A DNA stretch of 64,000 nt from Nonomuraea sp. SBT364 (GTDB lineage Bacteria > Actinomycetota > Actinomycetes > Streptosporangiales > Streptosporangiaceae), in contig NZ_LAVL01000030.1 of assembly GCF_001083785.1 (NCBI RefSeq), forward strand, positions 1-64,000, written 5' to 3'. Positions 60,538 to 64,000 of the stretch are shown one piece after another. The first letter of the stretch is position 1. Every line of letters begins with the position of its first letter. Both the position numbers and the translations under genes were made by a program. The notes below the pieces were generated by a model. The model worked only from the letters and a program-made list of their open reading frames with translations, ran no database searches and was not told the DNA's origin.

Positions 60538-62444
60538 GCGCGGACATGAGCGCGGACATGAGCGCCGGGCGGCTTCTGGACGACATCCTGTCCCCCGCGC
60601 CCCCCGCCTTCGCGCTGCTGCACCGGCCGGGCGCCGGCCGGGAGGGCGTGCTGGACGTCCTGGTCGGCGACGTCTCCACGGTCGCCACGCTGAGCGAGCT
60701 GCCGCTGCCCGGCGAGCCCGGCGGCGAGGGCCCGGAGCTGCTGACGCTCATCCCGTACCGGCAGATCGCCGAGCGGGGGTTCGAGGCGCGCGACGACGGC
60801 GCCCCGCTGGTCGCGATGGCCGTCACCGGCCACGGCAGCATGCCGCTGCCGGCCGCACTGGCGCGCATCCCCGACCGGCCCATCCGGACCCGCGGCCGCG
60901 GCGTGGACACCGCCGACGACGACTACGCGGCCATCGTGCGCGCCGTCATCGAGGATGAGATCGGCCGGGGCGAGGGCGCCAACTTCGTCATCAAGCGCTC
61001 GTTCGTCGCCGACATCACCGACTACACCCCGGCCTGCGCTCTCACGCTGTTCCGCCGGCTCGTCACCCGGGAGACGGGCACGTACTGGACGTTCGTCATC
61101 CACACCGGCGACCGGACCTTCGTCGGCGCCTCGCCCGAACGGCACATCAGCGTCGCCGGGGGCGTCGCGGTGATGAACCCGATCAGCGGCACCTACCGCT
61201 ATCCCCCGTCCGGGCCGACCGTCGGCGCGCTCATGGGCTTCCTCGGCGACAAGAAGGAGGCCGACGAGCTGTACATGGTCGTGGACGAGGAGCTCAAGAT
61301 GATGGCCCGGATCTGCGAGTCCGGCGGCCGGCTGACGGGACCGTACCTGAGGGAGATGGCCAGGCTCGCGCACACCGAGTACTACATCGAGGGCGAGACC
61401 ACCCGCGACGTGCGGGAGATCCTGCGCGAGACGCTCTTCGCGCCGACCGTCACCGGCAGCCCGCTGGAGAGCGCGTGCCGGGTGATCGGCCGCTACGAGA
61501 AGGAGGGACGCGGTTACTACAGCGGCGTCGCCGCGCTGATCGGCAGCGACGGGGCGGGACGGCGGACGCTCGACTCCTCGATCCTGATCCGCACCGCCGA
61601 CATCGACGCCGCCGGGCGGGTCCGCATCGGGGTCGGCGCGACGCTGGTCAGGCACTCCGACCCGGTGTCGGAGGTGGCCGAGACCACGGCGAAGGCGGCC
61701 GGGCTGCTCGACGCCCTGTGCGCCGAGCCGCCCGAGCAGCTCGCCGAGCATCCCGAGGTGCGCAGCGCGCTGGAGGGGCGCAACGAGGGCATCTCCGGGT
61801 TCTGGCGGCAGGAGCAGGCCGAGCGGACGTTCTGGACGCCCGACCTGATCGGCCGCCGGGTGCTGGTGGTGGACGCCGAGGACACCTTCACCTCGATGAT
61901 CGGCCACCAGTTGCGCTCGCTGGGCCTGCAGGTGACCGTGCGCCGGTTCGACGAGCCGTACACGCTGGACGGGCACGACCTGGTGGTGCTCGGTCCCGGC
62001 CCCGGCGACCCCGCCGACCTGGCCCACCCCAAGATCGCGCATCTGCGTGAGGCGGTGGGGCGGCTGCTCGGCTCCGGCATCCCGTTCCTGGCCGTGTGCC
62101 TCAGCCATCAGGTGCTCAGCGGCACGCTGGGCCTGCCGCTGCGCCGCAGGAAGGTGCCCAACCAGGGCGTGCAGCGGGTGATCGACCTGTTCGGCCGCCG
62201 GGCCAGGGTCGGCTTCTACAACACCTTCGCCGCGCACGCCCCGGCGGACGAGATCGAGCCCGCCGGGCTGGCGGGGAGCGTCGCGGTCAGCCGCGACCCG
62301 GAGACGGGCGAGGTGCACGCGCTGCGCGGGCCCGGGTTCGCCTCCATGCAGTTCCACGCCGAGTCGGTGCTCACCGCGGACGGGGTCGGCATCCTGCGTG
62401 ACGCCCTGCTGTCGGTGATCGACCGGATGCCGGTGCGCCGATGA
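60534..62444 (+). CDS. 2-Amino-2-deoxyisochorismate synthase (PhzE/SgcD-like, fused glutamine amidotransferase)
   Basis: A 636-residue fusion. Residues ~20-410 are the chorismate-binding anthranilate-synthase-I-like domain ([48 protein letters not shown]). Residues ~435-636 are a class I amidotransferase ([11 protein letters not shown], nucleophile Cys in FLAVCLSHQ, His-Glu in QFHAES). PhzE and SgcD make 2-amino-2-deoxyisochorismate from chorismate. The start region holds a 12-bp tandem repeat giving three in-frame ATGs (60534, 60546, 60558), so the true start is ambiguous by eight residues. Confidence 0.92.
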   Translation: MSADMSADMSAGRLLDDILSPAPPAFALLHRPGAGREGVLDVLVGDVSTVATLSELPLPGEPGGEGPELLTLIPYRQIAERGFEARDDGAPLVAMAVTGHGSMPLPAALARIPDRPIRTRGRGVDTADDDYAAIVRAVIEDEIGRGEGANFVIKRSFVADITDYTPACALTLFRRLVTRETGTYWTFVIHTGDRTFVGASPERHISVAGGVAVMNPISGTYRYPPSGPTVGALMGFLGDKKEADELYMVVDEELKMMARICESGGRLTGPYLREMARLAHTEYYIEGETTRDVREILRETLFAPTVTGSPLESACRVIGRYEKEGRGYYSGVAALIGSDGAGRRTLDSSILIRTADIDAAGRVRIGVGATLVRHSDPVSEVAETTAKAAGLLDALCAEPPEQLAEHPEVRSALEGRNEGISGFWRQEQAERTFWTPDLIGRRVLVVDAEDTFTSMIGHQLRSLGLQVTVRRFDEPYTLDGHDLVVLGPGPGDPADLAHPKIAHLREAVGRLLGSGIPFLAVCLSHQVLSGTLGLPLRRRKVPNQGVQRVIDLFGRRARVGFYNTFAAHAPADEIEPAGLAGSVAVSRDPETGEVHALRGPGFASMQFHAESVLTADGVGILRDALLSVIDRMPVRR

Positions 62445-63655
62445 ACGGGAGGGGAAGGACGGCGACCGTACTGGTCGCGGGCGGCGGCATCGGAGGGCTG
62501 GCCTCGGCCATCGGCCTGGCGAATCAGGGCCACCGGGTGGTGGTCCTGGAGCGCAGGGACGAGTTCAGCGAGCTCGGCGCGGGCATCCAGATCGGCCCCA
62601 ACGGCTTCGCCGCGCTGGACCGGCTCGGGGTCGGGCAGGCCGTGCGCGACCTGGCCGTCTTCATCGACGAGCTGCGTTTCATGGACGGCACGACCGGTGA
62701 GCGGGTGGCGAGCATGCCGCTCACCGGCCGCTACCGGGCGCGCTTCGGCAACCCGTACGCGGTGGTGCAGCGGGTGGACCTGTACGGTCCGCTGCTGGCC
62801 GCCTGCCGCGACCATCCGCTGGTGGAGTTGCGCGGCGGCAGCCAGGTGATCGGCTACGAGCAGGACGCCGGCGGCGTGCGGGCGCTGCTCGGCGGCGGGG
62901 GGCGGGTGCCCGGCGACGCGCTGGTGGGGGCCGACGGCCTGCACTCCATGATCCGCGCGCGGCTGGTCGGCGACGGCGGGCCCCGCGTGTCGGGGCACAC
63001 GATCTTCCGCTCGGTCATCCCGATGGACCGGGTGCCCGGCGACCTGCGCTGGAACACCGTCACGCTGTGGGCGGGGCCGCGCTGGCACTTCGTGCACTAC
63101 CCGATCGGCGGCGGCGAGTTCCTGAACCTGGCCGCCACCCGCGACGACGGCGCCGCGAGCGTGGTGACCGGGCGGCCGGCCGGGTGTGAGACCGTGCTGG
63201 GCGCCTTCCCCGGGCTGGGCGAGACCGCCCGGCGGCTGCTGGAGCTGGGCGCGCAGTGGCGTGAATGGGTGCTGTGCGACCGCGACCCGGTGGCCGACTG
63301 GGCCGACGGCCGCGTGGTCCTGCTGGGCGACGCGGCCCACCCGATGCTCCAGTACGCCGCCCAGGGCGCGTGCATGGCGCTGGAGGACGCGGTCACGCTG
63401 GGCGAGCTGGCGGACTGCGGCCCGGCCGAGTTCCCGCAGCGGTTCGAGAAGTACAACGCGGCCCGCCGGGCCCGCACGGCCCGGACGCAGCTCGTCTCCC
63501 GCGAGATGGGCAGCCGCCTCTACCACCCCGCCGGGGAGGCCGCGCTGGCCAGGAACCGGATGCTGTCCGCCTTCTCCGAGGACGAGCTGCACGACAAGGT
63601 CGCGTGGCTGCACGGCGCCCGCGATTTCACCGAGACCATGGAAAGGATGAGTTGA
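62441..63655 (+). CDS. FAD-dependent aromatic hydroxylase (salicylate hydroxylase-like)
   Basis: A 404-residue group A flavin monooxygenase. [18 protein letters not shown] (FAD), [22 protein letters not shown] (DG motif) and [26 protein letters not shown] (GD motif). It probably hydroxylates 3-hydroxyanthranilate or decarboxylates it oxidatively; family members do either. ATGA overlap with the upstream synthase places it in the same pathway. Confidence 0.9.
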   Translation: MNGRGRTATVLVAGGGIGGLASAIGLANQGHRVVVLERRDEFSELGAGIQIGPNGFAALDRLGVGQAVRDLAVFIDELRFMDGTTGERVASMPLTGRYRARFGNPYAVVQRVDLYGPLLAACRDHPLVELRGGSQVIGYEQDAGGVRALLGGGGRVPGDALVGADGLHSMIRARLVGDGGPRVSGHTIFRSVIPMDRVPGDLRWNTVTLWAGPRWHFVHYPIGGGEFLNLAATRDDGAASVVTGRPAGCETVLGAFPGLGETARRLLELGAQWREWVLCDRDPVADWADGRVVLLGDAAHPMLQYAAQGACMALEDAVTLGELADCGPAEFPQRFEKYNAARRARTARTQLVSREMGSRLYHPAGEAALARNRMLSAFSEDELHDKVAWLHGARDFTETMERMS

Positions 63656-63660
63656 TCACT

Positions 63661-64000
63661 ATGTGCGGCATTGCTGGATGGGTGAGTTACGACCGGGACC
63701 TGACCGGCGAACGGGGCACGATCACGGCGATGACGGCGACCCTGGAGTACCGGGGGCCCGACGCGGGCGGCGTGTGGACCTGCGCCCGCGCGGCGCTCGG
63801 CCACCGGAGGCTGGCGATCATCGACCTGGAGGGAGGCAGGCAGCCGATGGCCGCCGGCGGGGACGCCCTGCCGGTCATGACCTACAACGGGGAGGTCTAC
63901 AACTACCGCGAGCTGCGCGAGGAACTGCGCGGGCTGGGCCACGAGTTCCGCACGGCCAGCGACTCCGAGGTGGTGCTGCGCGCCTACCTGGAGTGGGGCG
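63661..64000 (+). CDS. asnB: Asparagine synthetase (glutamine-hydrolysing)-like, partial
   Basis: First 113 residues of an AsnB-type protein, cut by the window end. The class II amidotransferase domain begins MCGIAGW with the Cys1 nucleophile, then EYRGPDAGG, GHRRLAIID, TYNGEVYNYRELR, SDSEVVL. In biosynthetic clusters such proteins make amides on non-Asn acids. Placed five bases after the hydroxylase, it could amidate or cyclise the anthranilate unit. The synthetase domain is out of view. Confidence 0.88.
   Translation, partial: MCGIAGWVSYDRDLTGERGTITAMTATLEYRGPDAGGVWTCARAALGHRRLAIIDLEGGRQPMAAGGDALPVMTYNGEVYNYRELREELRGLGHEFRTASDSEVVLRAYLEWG

Overview
The window is from a high-GC actinomycete: GC-rich throughout, GTG and TTG starts, many 4-bp ATGA/GTGA gene overlaps, and biosynthetic families typical of Streptomycetales/Streptosporangiales. 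The genus cannot be read from the sequence. Positions ~3.2 kb to the right edge are one side of a large biosynthetic gene cluster for a chromoprotein-type nine-membered enediyne. The evidence is a secreted apoprotein of the neocarzinostatin/C-1027 family, an MIO-type tyrosine 2,3-aminomutase, an HpaB/SgcC-type hydroxylase, an SgcJ-type NTF2-fold protein, an SgcF/NcsF2-type epoxide hydrolase, an SgcC5-like free-standing condensation enzyme, and a UvrA-like self-resistance protein. The enediyne PKS cassette itself is not in the window and presumably lies beyond an edge.

Layout. 1-3.1 kb: flanking genes (MFS transporter end, two-component system, membrane protein). 3.2-8.7 kb: membrane protein, prephenate dehydrogenase, acyl-CoA-dehydrogenase-like monooxygenase, carrier protein, SgcJ-like protein, nucleotidylyltransferase. 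8.7-11.6 kb and 17.5-20.3 kb: two nearly identical 2,817-bp copies of a divergent pair (RfbH-type 3-dehydratase and nucleotide-sugar dehydrogenase). 11.6-17.5 kb, between the copies: a compact RiPP-like operon with a 25-residue peptide, YcaO protein, helical-repeat protein, MFS exporter, SRPBCC-PDZ fusion and S9 peptidase. 20.4-28.6 kb: condensation enzyme, exporter, UvrA-like protein, glycosyltransferase and a binding-protein-like protein. 28.7-37 kb: methyltransferases, FAD oxidase and a two-ligase/flavoprotein operon. 37-44.3 kb: serine hydrolase, epoxide hydrolase, FAD monooxygenase, membrane acyltransferase, sugar decarboxylase. 44.4-50.2 kb: P450, second acyltransferase, and sugar C-methyl-, amino- and N-methyltransferases. 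50.4-58.8 kb: apoprotein, two hydroxylases, aminomutase and a C-A-T NRPS. 59-64 kb: a chorismate-to-3-hydroxyanthranilate operon ending in an asparagine-synthetase-like gene cut by the window edge.

Inferred chemistry. Prephenate dehydrogenase feeds tyrosine; the aminomutase makes beta-tyrosine, which is loaded on a carrier, hydroxylated, and joined to the core by a condensation enzyme. Chorismate goes to 3-hydroxyanthranilate and is probably further oxidised, activated (PaaK-like ligases) and attached. A nucleotide-sugar route (dehydrogenase, decarboxylase, 3-dehydratase, C-methyltransferase, aminotransferase, N-methyltransferase, glycosyltransferase) builds an N- and C-methylated amino deoxysugar. 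The apoprotein binds the chromophore and the UvrA-like protein protects the producer's DNA.

Two things stand out. First, an 18-bp box (gene-sense consensus GCAnnTCnGGAGATGYRC) followed 17-19 bp later by a -10-like hexamer (often GACGAT) sits in front of most transcription units, nearly always in the same orientation; it looks like a cluster-wide, activator-dependent promoter. Second, the YcaO operon has the same promoter box, so a peptide system of unknown product appears to be co-regulated with an enediyne cluster. No tRNA, rRNA, CRISPR array, transposase or integrase was seen, and no gene-free stretch exceeds 300 bp.
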